Assembly: GCF_037975245.1 (NCBI RefSeq)
Contig: NC_092582.1
Location: 21,290,577-21,354,576 of the forward strand
Direction of reading: 5' to 3'
DNA length: 64,000 bases
Source of the DNA: Apostichopus japonicus
Lineage: Eukaryota > Echinodermata > Holothuroidea > Aspidochirotida > Stichopodidae
The notes beneath the pieces are model-generated. The model had not been told where the DNA came from. It saw only the letters and a list, made by a program, of their open reading frames with translations, and ran no database searches. Below, one piece after another: positions 38,345 to 51,266 of this stretch. Position 1 is the stretch's first letter, and the number at the start of each line of letters is the position of its first letter. The translations under genes and the position numbers were made by a program.

Positions 38345-41300
38345 TCAAAGGAAGTATGGCGTGGTTGTTCTAGATGGTATGACTCGCTCAGCATCTGGTA
38401 CCGCTCGAAACAATTTTGGCTCCCTGTTTTCAGCGTCTGTGAAGGCTAAGATGGAAGCTATATTACCACACCGATAACAGTAATTTGGTGCCGACCACAC
38501 CGTCACAAGTTTATCGTCAAACATGTATTTATAGCCCTCTTGAACCAATTGATGAGCCCGGCATATCAGGGAAATGTTGTTGCTGTTCACAAACTGTAGA
38601 ACAAGAAAGGAAAACCAGATGACAAACATGTACACACAAGAGCGTAGGAACCGGGGGGGGGCTGGGGGGGCGCCAGCCCCCCAGTGAAAAATATGGGGGG
38701 CGGAAGTATCGTTCCGCCCCCCCGCTCCGCAAGTCAGAAAACCCCTTTTTCATTTCCAAATGAGAAAAAAATCTCATTTGAAGCACCAAATTACATCTAA
38801 GGCCAGGTGAAAATGCAAAATTCTTTACAAAATGGAGTGGGTGTTGAAGTGTGCTATATTGCACCAAATTGCATCTGAGGCCACCTGGAAATGCAAAAAA
38901 ATTCCAAAGGGGAGGGGGACACCCCCTCCCCTTAGACCCCTCCCCCAGGCTGGTCATCAGTCTTCAGCCCCCCCCACTCAAAAGTACCTTCCTACACCAC
39001 TGTGTAAACATCAATTTTGCCTGATATAAGATACCAGGGACCAAACTTGTAGCACTCTGAATATAATATCCTGGTTATAAGTACAAGTAGAAAGCCACAG
39101 GTGTGAATATAAGTTAGCCCACATTTGCTGAACATATATCTTACCTGCATAAGGCATGTTGTACTGATTAATTGGGTAACCACATTCAAAGGAATAAAAG
39201 GTCTTTTTCCTGCAAGTTTAGTATTATAGTGGCTAAATATTTCATTTGACCTACATCATATTACTTACATTCTGTATTGTATTACCAACACACAACTGGA
39301 AAGCTTGTTGGGTATGGGGAAAGGGGGAGGGTGAGATTTGGCACCAGACAATTCCATCCTGCACAACAGTCTTACTGTTCAAGAATTTCCACTCATTAAA
39401 TCAGGACATACTGTATATACCATTTCACAATCACAATCACAACTACATTCAACTACCAGGGTCAAACCAGACGGTGGTGAACAAATCTGCAACATGTCAA
39501 GTTCTTTAAAATTTTAACTTTAACTTTTGCAGGCTCATCACCTACATTTGGATCACCCAGTTAGCGCATGACTCAATGAGTCAGCCCCTCACATGAAAAC
39601 AGTGTTGTTTTAGAACAGTTGTTTCTACGTTTGATTTACAAATTTTTGATTCATCCAAGGTTCCATGCTTGAGATATCATGTTTACAAGCTTCCATATTT
39701 CAATCTCATCTAGAAACAATAATCTTCTTGAACCTAACATGGGATACCTACATACAATGTTTGAGATCCATCCAATCTTCCCTTTTGAGATATAGAGTTT
39801 ACCAGCCAGGTGACACACACTCATATAACCACACACTCATATAACCACACACTCACATAACCATGCACTCACATAACCACACACTCACATAACCAAACAT
39901 ACATACACCATCACAAGATGAAACCAAACAAAGTCCACTGAACAATGTTAACATGTGCAACATGAATACAAAACATCCTCCTCTTCTCAACACCTAGAAT
40001 CAAGGAAATCAAATTGGTAACTACGTTAGGATATTACCTCATTTGTAACTTTTGAACCAAACAGCCAGCCAGCTCCTCTTGGACTGATGGCCCATGTATC
40101 CACAGTATCAGGATCAGACCAAACTAGATGTAATATCAGGTCAAGGGAAATGCAAAACAATGAATATTTTCAAATGAAAGTAATAAAGTAAGATATTAAG
40201 TGTTACTGTGCTATAATCATTAGTTGTATGTACTGCAATTTCAGGATAACATTTCCAATAACAATGTTGTTGTGAAGTATACATGCATATTCAACAGCTG
40301 TACATGCCATCAGCATTCAGCAAATGACACCGTATTCATGCATGGAAGCAAATTATTGTGCATAGATCGTCCATTTAGTGTCTGTAGTTAGATCTGTAGT
40401 TATCTCCCTATCATCAGCCCAAATATATGATGTGCAATGATTAAAAACCCATACCATGCTGCATAGCTTATAGTGGTCATGTTGACTCAGTATATCCATT
40501 ACCACAAACACTTGTTAGATTAGCAAGTTTGGGGCCTAATCAAGAACACACACCTGGGCACAGCATGCAAATAGTATATAGAGTTGAAATAGGATATTAA
40601 AATTCATTCAAATTACTAATCCCCTTGCACACATTGTGCAGGTAATATGTTGAACCAAACATGTTCCATGGCATTGAAAAAAAGTCTATCAAGAAATATG
40701 TAAAGAATGAAACAGCATTTTCCTGATGTGTTCATCCTTGTGTAGTCCCATGGTTACAATAGAGCTCTGTAAAATAAAACACTTCCCTTTCTGTCCCTTC
40801 ATGGTGCTATAATGTGCTAGCTGATGCTTGTAGCAATGACATTTCCCTGGAAAAATGACTCTGTCATCTACTGCTTGGCTGCAGGGTTCATTCATGAACT
40901 CTAGATTAAACATTCTTTGTTTTTTAACTTTCCTTTTGTTTTCATGAAGGGTTGTTGACTTGTCACTAGTGAGAAAGGTCACTAGTGACGGTGTTTACAA
41001 GCCAAGGGGTCACATACACACATACATATGCACCAGCACGCACACAGGCCATCACCCATTACAGAGATTCATTTTGCTTTTGGCATCAAATCAAAAAGTA
41101 AGGAAAAGGATATCACAAAATGCTCCTTTGTGAGGAATCTCCTGAGCTCTCTCAATCATCCTTATCTGGTCAATGGTTTTCACATCTGGTGACAAACCTC
41201 CATGGACACATAGAATCTTCTCATCAATTATCTGAAAAAAATGGACAGAATTCATTTCACAGAAAGACGTTTTTAGTAGCCAGCAAGAAGGTGATTTCCA

Positions 41301-44300
41301 TCAAACATTCCATTGATCAATCCAGTGTTGGTCAATACATGGATTCATTTAAATTATGTAGTGAAAAGAAAATTGACTTGCTTGTCTCTCATGACCTACA
41401 ATAGTATGTTTGAACAGTAGTAACATATAAGGACTTGAAAGGATAAAACAAAATCAGAAATCTGTGTCCAACACTCATCCTCTGCCATGTCATGCCCCCA
41501 CCCCCCCCCCTTCACCCACACCCCTCTAATTCCCAGCTTCTAATTCCCAAAGCTTAATGATTTTTGACAAATGTCTTTCCACCTTTCCTCTCCTTAGTTT
41601 GAGAGGTGCAAAGAGAGGGCTATAACTAAAGACACTAGAATTTACAGTCATCGCTGCTTCACTTGCCCGTTTGGCAGTATTTGATATGAAAGACATCAAG
41701 ACAATGCCAATTTAAAAACTGAAGAGCTGTAATGAAAATAATCCAATTTGGACTTTCAAGTTGGCAAATGGAAAACATATTATAACATAGTAGTATGAAG
41801 TATAAACATATAACATAGTAGTATGCAGTAAACATATAACATAGTAGTATGCAGTATAAACATATAACATAGTAGTATGCAGTAAACATATAACATAGTA
41901 GTATGCAGTAAACATATAACATCATAGTACGCAGTATAAACATTTAGTTCCAATTCTACTTCTTTCTTTGACTTCACTGTCATTCAGTTTATTTCATTCT
42001 TTGTTCCTTTATCACTAGATTTCTTTCTTCTTTTGGTAACTGAAAAAGTTAACGATGGTATCAGAAGTACAGAACCACTACCTTGGGAATCTTAGACTTG
42101 CACCACAAAATTCACTTCACCAAACAAGGTCAAAAGGCATCAATCTTGTAAAAAAAAAAATGGAATATGAAACAATTCCACAGTAGATATACTTACAGCA
42201 GCAACGGTCAGAAGATCAAAGACTTTTGTGCAGTAGCGCCAAGCATTGGCATTTCCATACTTTGTTTGACACTCATCTGCAAAAAAGGAACCAAAAAATA
42301 AAAACTACTTTGGAAGTCACTTCATGAAATGGAAACTTGTGTAGACATATACATCAAACCATAAACCTCCAAGATAATGATAACATTTCAAGCTTAGAAG
42401 CAGCTTTTGAGTTTGGTCAGCTCAAATTCTAAGGAAATTTGACCCAAAAGTGCCCCCATATGAACTTACCATTTGAACATTGTCATAAGATTCTGATTTC
42501 ATCCTTCCCCCTATACCCCCTCCCCCCCCACCCACCCCACATTTTCCCATTTGATTACAAATGTAACACTTCTGAGCAATGTTGAAACTCTGGAACAACA
42601 TGTCTGTCTCCACTGTATATCTTTAGCCCTAGTCACAACATAGTGACACAACTTTTAATTTTGAGAAAGTTATGTAATGTTGCACTTATACCAAACAACC
42701 ACAGTACTAACTGCCTATACATATACCACAGAGTGAAGTTTGACTTAAATGTATTCAATTCATACGGTCAATTTAAAAACTTCTATATTCATGTTATTGA
42801 CAAAACATAAAGAGAAACTGCAATATTTTCAAAAGGTTGCAAGAATTATCCCAAACAAGGTGTCTGCCTTGATTGCAGAAACATATAAAGCTGAACAAGA
42901 ACACCAACAATGATCTGTGGCATTAGAAAACTGTAACCAAAACTTTAAGTCAGGTGCACAGGTGACCAAAGTCCAACATCCAAGATGCCATGACCCTCAA
43001 CACAGAGATACTTATATGCTCAAGAAACAATATACTCAGCAAAGCTAACAAATGACCTCAAATACCCCCTGCCCTTCAATTCATAGAAACCCTAGAGCAA
43101 CCAACCCCTACAATAATTAGTACTAACTTTGCATAGAAGCTATTAGTGACTAAAAGACCACCCCCGGGAAATAACTCAATGAAGTAAACTTTCAGAATGA
43201 TCACTAAAAAAATAATCATGGAGAACTTTGGTGATATGCATGGATTCATTTTTGTGGAAGAAAAACAATGAACACAAACAACCACAACCTTTGACCTCAA
43301 CTTCCTGAACACCCTGAAATACAAACTTAACAGAGATTATGTTAAGCAAGTTTGGTGTGTAGTTAATTCATTACTGGTGACAAGAAAAGCATTATGAGCA
43401 TATTTAAATAGTTGCTAAGAGTGAGCGACCCAGGAAAGATTCACCTCAAACTCCTTAAAACCCTTCATAAACGAGCCACAACTCAACAATAATTACATTA
43501 AAAGTACTGCTCAGTCATTTTCACTGCATGCTCACCATAAAATCCATACACTTGAGTAATCTGTCGACTTTCATGGTTGCCTCTCAGAAGGGTAATGCGG
43601 TCGGGCCACTTTGCTTTTAATGTTAATAACCTTGTGAAAGTTTCTAGGCTGAAGTATCCTCTATCCACAAAGTCACCCTATAAAGAAATCAATAACATGT
43701 GATCAACAGTCATCTTTTACATGGATGGTCTTTGTTATAGGATCACAATCAAGTAATTAAGAGATGAAGCGGTTGTTCATTTTGCATTAGAAGAGAACCC
43801 CTACAGGACCTGAAGCTATGAGGATTAGCAGTTGGATTAGTGTATGATACATGATTACCTTACAGTGGTGCAAAGGTTGACTGTGGAACTCCAGCAATAC
43901 CTTTGTGCAATTTTCATAGAATACAGTTTTGTTCAGAATTTGGATAGATGTTTAGTACAGAAGTATACAACTTCAACCAGGGCTAAAGAACTGGTTGGGA
44001 GGTTTGTAAAATTTGTGCTCACATGTTTTAACAAAGTAATTTCACTTCATTTACTTGGCAACTTTCAGAGAAGCTGTCAATGTTGCCAAATAGTTGCAGC
44101 ACATTTTCTATTCTTGATAAGAATGGAAATTTGAATGTGGGATAACAAATTGCAAGTATAAATCAATATTAAACATGCATTAAAAACCAAATAGCAAGTG
44201 ACCCACATGCACACAGGCAGTAGGCATAGATGCACCCATCATTCTTACACAAACTATAATATAAAGGTCCTATCTGGAGTCCCAATAGTGCTATTCTCAT

Positions 44301-47219
44301 AGCCAACTCAAGAGTTGGGAGTTCAATGCTTCCAAAGAAAAGTAAAGACAAACTAACCATAAAAATGTAGCTGGTATCTGGGATTTGGCCTCCTCTCCTA
44401 AAAAGTTCCTCCAGATCATAAAACTATGGGAAAGAAGGGTAAAAGATAAACAATGAATATGAGGGAGTATTTTATGAAGCAATAATAGAGATCTCTGATT
44501 TGAATAGAAAAGTTTTCATGTTATGTTTAAACTGAAAGAAATTAAAAGGAAACACTTAAAGCTTTGCCAAACCATTTATTTAACATGTAATGGTTCAATC
44601 AAGTACTTCTTCAAAAATTACCGGGGCTTTGTCTCACAAAATAAAAATATATCAAAAGACAGTGAAACCAAAGCTGAAAATGGGAATGAGCACCACTTTT
44701 TGTGCTTGCCATGTAAGGTCTCACACTGGTCCAAAGTATTGTTAATGCATAACACTGATGTTACAACAAACGTTTCTTGTTTTGAGAAAGTATGCTCTTG
44801 TCAATTAGCATATGCAAGGCTTACACTTTCATAACAGACACTCACAGTAGACCTATTCTAAAGAGAAACACTAATCCCACCATATTGTGAGAGTCATCAA
44901 AGAGAATATTTCATGTAATACTGCTGACAAGTTCTTCAAGTGTAACCACTGTTGCCTTCAAGTGATCAGTAAGGTTCTTAAAATCCTTTCAACTTGCACA
45001 TCAAGTTCCTCCATATTTACTCTTTTAAGTGATCATGTTTACAAAGTTTTTGTACGTTTTGATTTCTGTTCAAATCAAATGACCTTTGAACTTTCCAAAT
45101 AATGAAAGCATCAAGAAATAAAAGGGGCATCTACATATCAAGTGCAAGATTCATCAAAACTAGATTGATTGAGTTGGCTTAATTAACGGTTTCCAAATTT
45201 TGACACCTGTTGACCTCAAGAAAAAGTGGATGAGCAATATGGTACATCTAGTGGAAACTTATAATGTAGGTCGATCAAAATTCAGGCAGGCCATTTTCTT
45301 GATCTGTTACCTGTCCATGAATGTCCCCACACACTGTGACTGGAGTTGAAACAGGCTGCACATTGGATTCCTCAAGTAGCAGATCACAGACATAATCACA
45401 AAGTCTCTATTGCATGGAAAGAAAACGAAAGAAATAATTCAGGGAATAATGTTATGCAGTATCACAGAAGATACAGTAATGGGGATATTGCCACATATAT
45501 AAATATTATCAGAAAGCCAGTTGGCTTTGTGATTCTTTGCCATATAATTTTCTCAGAATTCCACATAACTATCTGACATGTGACATGCAGGTTTGATAGG
45601 ACAGTCAAAAAGGGTTTGGATAATTTGTTTCCATTAAAATGGGTTCTGATGGGTTCACATGATCAATACGCACGGAACCAAACCATTGTTTTCCATAAAA
45701 TGCAAAATTTTGTGGCCTGGATCAGTACGATTGTGAGTAACTTTTTTGCTTTATCGGTGAAAATGTATTCAGCAATGACTACATATTAACTATTATTTCA
45801 TAATACCCTTTGCTTGTTAAAAAACAACAAATGCAATTTTTTCATCCCAATTCTGTTTTTTAATCATTTATGAAAAAGTTTTGTTTCCTTCAAGTGTGCA
45901 TTACTACAGCTATACAAGCCTAATAGTGAAATGCACCATTGCACAATCTAGAAATAAATAAATGTACAGCACAAGATGAATATTTTTAAAACATTACATA
46001 CTATGTAAGCGTAACCCATTCTAGGTTACAATTGTTAATATTAAAGTTTTAATGTTTTCACGGCAAGTTTCCAAATGAAAGCAAAATGTTTCTTAAATAA
46101 CCTACGTACATGAAAAATTAGTGTACAGGGAATAATTTATCAAAATGCTATAAATTAGGAGCAAATGTCTTTACAAGTGCAGCAATGCATGGCACTATTT
46201 GTACATAGGAACCTAACTATTATATAAGAGAAGGTTCATGGTCTTCAAACTGCTACACAAAATTTCAAAATTAAATTATTTCCTGCTTTATATATTTCAT
46301 GTTGCCTGGCGCATTTGGCAAGCATATTTGGCATGGCCAGCCATCGACTAAGGCTGCATAATGTATTACAACAGCATGGTGGGCTCAGAATTGAGGCACG
46401 ATATCGATATCTATCAAGGAAAAATCCAAATCACTCAACTGTATGCGTTTTTCATATGTGTACGTTATAGTTCCTCAGAAATGTAATGATCTCAAAATAT
46501 TGTTTGCTCTGTGCCTACACAATGCACAAGTGAGCAGAATTTGAACACAAACTCTCTGCTGTGTCAAGTTCTTTCATACCCAGTAACTGACACATTCGTC
46601 GATAAGCTAACTTAGGTATAGGCCTAGGCCTACATCCATTGACTCTAGATGCTGTTTGCTATGCTCTGAGCCTCTTAAGCTCAGTTCCCAGAGAGTAGTG
46701 GTACAATATTGAGGTGACTTTGGTTATTTTTAGGGAGTAAGATTCCACATGCCAAAAATTCATGCAAAACTGGGGGGGGGGGGGGGGGTGTTAAAAGCTT
46801 ACAAAACCCACAATTTGATCAGCACATAGGCTATACCTGAAATGGATTCAAACTCATGAAAAATGTAGTTCTGCTTCGCTGCAAAACGTTAGGTTGCCTG
46901 CTGTATCGTTGCTAGTAATATTTGAAGGTGCATCAACTTCGAAGGTGCGTCAATTATGAAGCCTTTACTATTCTAAAGTCTGTTGGTATTCCTACCTAGT
47001 GCCTAACGTTAAACCTGGGCCTAGGCTAGGTTAGGCTACTGATCTATTACATGTACTCGGTACTACTACGCTAGCTAGGCCTAACAGTAACAGCCCTATA
47101 TTGTGTCTAAATTCAGTGGGCTAAACGTATGAATTATGAACCTTCAAGTCATTTTCCGGTAAATACTTGCAATCCTTCGATATTTCGATCCACCTGTCTA
47201 TACAAGATGCTTCTGTCAT
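38345..47219 (-). CDS. PPP6C: Serine/threonine-protein phosphatase 6 catalytic subunit
   Basis: PP2A-like metallophosphatase that works with SAPS and ankyrin subunits in cell-cycle, DNA-damage and innate signalling. Exons (minus): 47219-47142, 45406-45311, 44423-44358, 43677-43536, 42276-42197, 41231-41114, 40129-40038, 38593-38345; phases agree and total 306 aa, against 305 in human. The start is [10 protein letters not shown]. Metal and catalytic motifs are all present: GDIHG (exon 2), GDFVDRG and LRGNHES (exon 4), VHGGLSPD (exon 6), [11 protein letters not shown] and [12 protein letters not shown] (exon 8). The terminus TTPYFL is the PP-family methylation tail, and the YCYRCGN to TTPYFL stretch fits PP6 rather than PP2A or PP4. 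The intron between exons 6 and 7 is AT-AC (see separate entry). Exon 1 has a weak donor, GTTCAT. Confidence 0.97.
38637..39002. mobile_element. Non-autonomous hAT element, 366 bp, in the last PPP6C intron
   Basis: Left end CAAGAGCGTAGGAACC, right end the complement of CAGTGGTGTAGGAAGG. The flanks TGTACACA (38629-38636) and TGTAAACA (39003-39010) match at 7 of 8 positions, a slightly decayed hAT target duplication. G and C runs lie just inside the ends. It sits 44 bp upstream of the last PPP6C exon, inside the acceptor-side intron. Confidence 0.85.
39813..39897. repeat. 16-bp tandem repeat (CACTCACATAACCACA)
   Basis: Five units of about 16 bp with C/T variation, in a PPP6C intron. Confidence 0.85.
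40130..41113 (-). other. U12-type (AT-AC) intron of PPP6C
   Basis: The exon ending in TTTTGTG is followed by ATATCCTTTT, the canonical U12 5' splice site. The 3' end reads TTTCCCTTGACCTGATATTAC; TCCCTTGAC is a near-consensus U12 branch site with its A about 11 nt from the terminal AC. Joining G to AT restores Asp-Leu-Val-Trp-Ser-Asp, exactly as in PP6 proteins. The only GT-AG alternative (GTGATA with CTAG) would delete conserved residues. Confidence 0.92.
41775..41945. repeat. 26/28-bp tandem repeat
   Basis: Six units of CATATAACATAGTAGTATG plus CAGTAAA or CAGTATAAA. Reads as repeated Tyr/Cys/Ile codons on the minus strand, which is an artefact of the array. PPP6C intron. Confidence 0.92.
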
Positions 47220-48880
47220 TTCTGATGTAATGTTTTGACTTTGCTTTCGAGGTATTCGGGAAAAACCAGACTGTGAAATCCCCCACTGCTTTGCGTTCTA
47301 CAGTTAAGCGAACTTCAGGGTTATATGATAAGTGAATCATAACATTATTATATGGAGTGCCATTTGTGACATTTCAGAGTAATGTGCAAGGAAAGAGTTG
47401 TGATGACCTTTTGGAATCTGTCCCTTATTGAATTAATCAATTAGATGAACTTGAGATGACATTATACGTATCAATATCAAATCAAACACACCTTACACTA
47501 TGATGATGCAATTCTTTCATTCGTTATTTCATTTCTTCATGCATTTTTTCATTTATTCATACACTGAACTTTATTAGGTTTCTCTTGGAAAACAGGTAGG
47601 AGTGTTAGTTTTTTCTGCCAAGTGCGTTTGTATTCATGAAAGAAGGTTGGTATTGTTAAGTTTGCAACTCTAATCATGAAAATCATGTATGGTATAAAAC
47701 CCTGAAATTATTTGGAATACATGATATGCACATGACTTCAAATATGCCGTCTTCCATATGCCCAAAAAAGTGCTTAGTTTTTGGATTCACTCGATCACTT
47801 TTTTGGTGACTACTTAATTGATTTGAGTGAAAATGAGTACAATTTTATATTAGGTTTGGTTTTCTGTTTGTGAGCAGTGTCAAAATGTGCACATGGCTGT
47901 GCCACTAACCACAATGGCGGCTAGATGCCCATATATGGCTATGATGAATTTGGAAGTTTATTTTCAAGGTGGGAGATTAGGGTAATATCAAACAGTCCCT
48001 ATGAAGGGTCTTCTCAAGAACAGTTAGCCTACCAAATTTCAAATTTGTCCGATACCTGAATGGGGGAACAATTGACAGACAACTAAAATAGAGGGCGCCC
48101 TTTATTCGTTGCTCAGACTTTTTAAGGAAAATGTACCGAGCTATTTAAGGCCGTTACTGCTTGTATAAATCAATGTATGGCTGAAAGATACATACACACG
48201 TGAAATATGATATCATAGAACATTCAATGATGTTATGATGACTTCAGCAAGTACTGCTGTTGCATGGTTACCAAAAATGTTGTTGTTTTTGAGGATTGAA
48301 CAGAACGAATGCTGTGATATCTCTATTTCTACTCGGAGCTATGACCTTGAAACTTGATAGGAACGTGTAATTCTTGATTTGAGACCAGTCTCATTACTTT
48401 ACTTTTCCTTGGTTTTTGTGGTCTAAATAGATTTCTGGTGGTCAGTAATTGATGGTAATATGCTGTATAAATTATAGAGCATATTGTAATGTTAACTAAG
48501 CTAAGATTCCGGGGCGCCTACATATTCCCTACTGAGGACTGGCGGTGGTATGGAAACAAATGTGGTTTTGATCACAGTGTGTTACGAACGACGAGCCTTG
48601 AATCTCGCTAGTATTACATGCAAAGAATATAACACATAGAAAAACAAGTAAAGAAAAAACGCGAGATTCAGCAATCTATTACTATAATCAGCCACGAAAC
48701 AGACAATACATAGGGCCTCAATAACATATAGAAAACATATACTTAAACGCAAATGGTCACAAGCGAGGTCTCAATCGAAGTAGAGTCCTATAACGATACG
48801 TACAATAGTGTATAAAAGACGAATACAAAACAGATAAAAAAAAATACGACCACAATGGTCGGAGCCAGGGCTACTACCAA
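47220..48880. other. Upstream flank of PPP6C, no gene recognised
   Basis: Should contain the PPP6C promoter and 5' UTR. No TATA box or coding sequence could be supported. Confidence 0.45.
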
Positions 48881-49044
48881 ACCAGCACGCCTTGGACCAC
48901 CAACCAATTGGTCATATCAACTTCAATGACAATTTAGAAGAGTATCACCAATGCATTTTGCCCGGTCCAAAGAGTGCTTAACCAATTTAAATGACCATCA
49001 CACCGTCACTTCTTAAATGAATACCAATGAACAATGCCCTCTAA

Positions 49045-49566
49045 TTATTTCGGCCCATGTTTGGACAAAAAAAAAACAACTTTTAATGATATTGGATATT
49101 CGCAAACGTTATTGTGTTGTATAGAACCTTTAAATTGATGATTGGTTTGAATATTTTGTACATCGCATTGCAAAGATATTGTAAAAACAAACGTCATATT
49201 TGGTAAATTTTTCTTTTCTTGCAGAACTTTTGAATTCCACCGAGATAAATGACGAAACTTATACCAATTAATGATTTTAACATTCATCAAAACATATATT
49301 AATTTTCCAATCATAAGGTCCCCGGTTCGAATCACTCCCAGATTAATGTATGTCGTCCAGTTACAGTTGTTGACAATTGAAAATTCATAATCATTGACGT
49401 TAAATATGTATGTAGGAGACTGACTTCGGTCAGCTTGCGGCTTTGATAAGCCAATGGTGGCTTCTTCTTGAGTTACTGCTTGCAGGGAGAATCTAAAATA
49501 CATACATACATACATACTTTTAAGAACGTCCTGGCCAGTTTTTGGGGCGGGCTTCATAGCAAACAA
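49045..49566 (-). CDS. Unrecognised ORF or exon inside the long-TIR segment
   Basis: A 173-codon open frame, long for this AT-rich DNA. Not recognised. The stretch TYIFNVNDYEFSIVNNCNW and the later NMTFVFTISLQCDV look like beta strands of an extracellular or structural domain, with N-glycosylation-type sites (NMT). An intron acceptor (TATTTTAG or CTGCAAG) near 49490 suggests the true coding part may begin there as a terminal exon. No DDE/DDD signature or zinc finger was seen. It could be a cargo exon, an element protein or chance. Confidence 0.3.
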   Translation of the reverse strand: MFAMKPAPKTGQDVLKSMYVCMYFRFSLQAVTQEEATIGLSKPQADRSQSPTYIFNVNDYEFSIVNNCNWTTYINLGVIRTGDLMIGKLIYVLMNVKIINWYKFRHLSRWNSKVLQEKKNLPNMTFVFTISLQCDVQNIQTNHQFKGSIQHNNVCEYPISLKVVFFLSKHGPK

Positions 49567-49819
49567 AATAATAACTCCATTGACTCAATGTGCATTGCTA
49601 TACTTACAAAAGGCCAAAGGAATCCTAAATTAGGGGGGGGGGGTAAAGAAACTGGCAACCAAGGGGCCAATTTTACAACTCGAAAAAGTGTTCTGGTTGA
49701 ATATAACTTGACTTCATGGACCGTCTGAGATTTTTTCTTTAAATTTGGAAAACAAAACTAGGAAAACCCAAGTGTGTAGTAACACTGAAGGAAGATGGTA
49801 CCAATTAAAGTTTGAGACA

Positions 49820-50260
49820 TCAGAATATCACATCTAGATGAAATATGAAAGTGAATATGAAGAAGTATGAAAGAAATATGAAATATGAATATCACATCTA
49901 GATGAAATATGAAAGTTAGTCTTTGGCTGAGCTCGAATATATGTGATTTTTATTTTGGAGTACTATTTTAATTTTGAAGTCCTGGTATGTGAAAATTTCA
50001 AGTGAAAAATCAAGTTACTTGCTATGGCTGAGCTCAAATATGTGTCTTTTTTATATCTCTTTTTATTGAAAACAAGTCTTTAAATTACACTTTTCCAACT
50101 TTAAATTTTAATTTGAAAGCGAACACTAGCACACCTCACACTTATCTTGATAAACAGTACAATTTTGGGTACTGTTTTCAGTTTGGAGTACTAGGTTGTG
50201 GAAAATTTGAAGTGCCTCCTTAAGTTAGTTGCTATGCGTGAGCTCGAATATATGTTTTCT
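49820..50260. repeat. Decayed internal duplications
   Basis: ATATCACATCTAGATGAAAT occurs at about 49825 and 49890, and a block with GGCTGAGCTCGAATATATG recurs at about 49925, 50030 and 50235 with divergence. All lie within the long-TIR segment. Confidence 0.6.
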
Positions 50261-50884
50261 ATTGAAAATAAGTCTTAAAATAACAATTTTAAAATTGTAT
50301 CCTCGATTTTGAGAGACAAAACTAGCACACCTCAGGTACACACATCGTTATATATTAATGTCCTTGTAATAATGCTTATTTTTAGAGTGAAAAGGTTACT
50401 TCAAGTAATGTCATTAACGGCATTAGTTCCAAATTTTGTTTCTCATTCAAAATATATATTTTGGTCGACTCTTGTTACAAATGGACCTAAGTACAGACCA
50501 AAAAAACTGACCCAGATTTTATGTACCTGGAGATAGCTTGATACATTAGCATGCACTTTCAACGTGTAAGATTCGTTCTAGTCAATCTAGGAAAATGGGC
50601 TTACTTTTACTATTTACCAAAAGTTGTCTTTTCAAATACTTTAAACACTGCAGGTGAACACAAAACGTTAGTCGAATCTCACACTGTATATATTTTCGAA
50701 GCATGCTGGATGGATTAGGGCCCAAAGCTTTTTCGTGGTCCCTTTGTATTCATTTAAGAAGTGACGGTGACGTGGTCATTAATTTGAATTAGTCACGCAC
50801 TCTTTGGACCGGGCAAGACGCATTATGGTACTCTTCTACATTGTCCTTAGAGTTCATATGACCCATTGGTTAGGTGGTCCAAGG

Positions 50885-51150
50885 CGTGCTGGTCTTGATA
50901 AGGGCCCAGAATTTTGTTCGTGGTCCCGTTACATTCATTTAATAAGTTATGATGTAGTGGTCATTTGAATGGTCAAGCACTGTTTGGACCGGGCAAGACG
51001 CATTATGGTTCTCTTCTACCATAATGCGTGTTACCCGGTCCAAAGAGTGCTTGACCAATTCAAATGACCACTATGTACATCATGACTTCTTAAATTAGTG
51101 TAACGGGACAACGAATAAAAAGTTTGGGCCCTAATCAAGAACAGCACGAC
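50885..51150. repeat. Fold-back repeat, arms about 125 bp, 10-bp centre
   Basis: The left arm, GTGCTGGTCTTGATAAGGGCC to ACGCATTATGG at 51008, is inverted at 51019-51150 (CCATAATGCG to GGGCCCTAATCAAGAAC). The centre is TTCTCTTCTA. Identity is roughly 85-90 percent by eye. It belongs to the same family as the ends of the adjoining 2-kb segment and overlaps its right end. Confidence 0.88.
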
Positions 51151-51266
51151 CCCGCAGCATAAATCTCTTTTATTTTTGGAAATACGCTAAAATCTGGCTT
51201 TTCCACGACCAAATCTTGATCATCTTGTAAGATAGCATTCGGCTTGCCATAGGTATTACGTCGATA

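Larger units (their letters stand above)
48881..50903. mobile_element. 2-kb segment with about 150-bp imperfect terminal inverted repeats
   Basis: The left end starts ACCAGCACGCCTTGGACCAC and runs to about 49027; the right end (about 50745-50903) is its inverse, ending GTGGTCCAAGGCGTGCTGG. Shared blocks include CCGGTCCAAAGAGTGC and GTCACTTCTTAAATGAATAC, about 80 percent identity by eye. The segment encloses a 173-codon minus-strand ORF whose stop (49045) lies just inside the left repeat. This is the layout of a long-TIR DNA transposon, though no transposase motif was recognised and no target duplication could be defined. Confidence 0.55.

Noticed and set aside
39813-39897. CRISPR-like regularly spaced repeat
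   Set aside because: Units are directly adjacent with no unique spacers, and the genome is eukaryotic.
41659-41983. Tyr/Cys-rich minus-strand frames
   Set aside because: Products of the 26/28-bp tandem repeat in a PPP6C intron.
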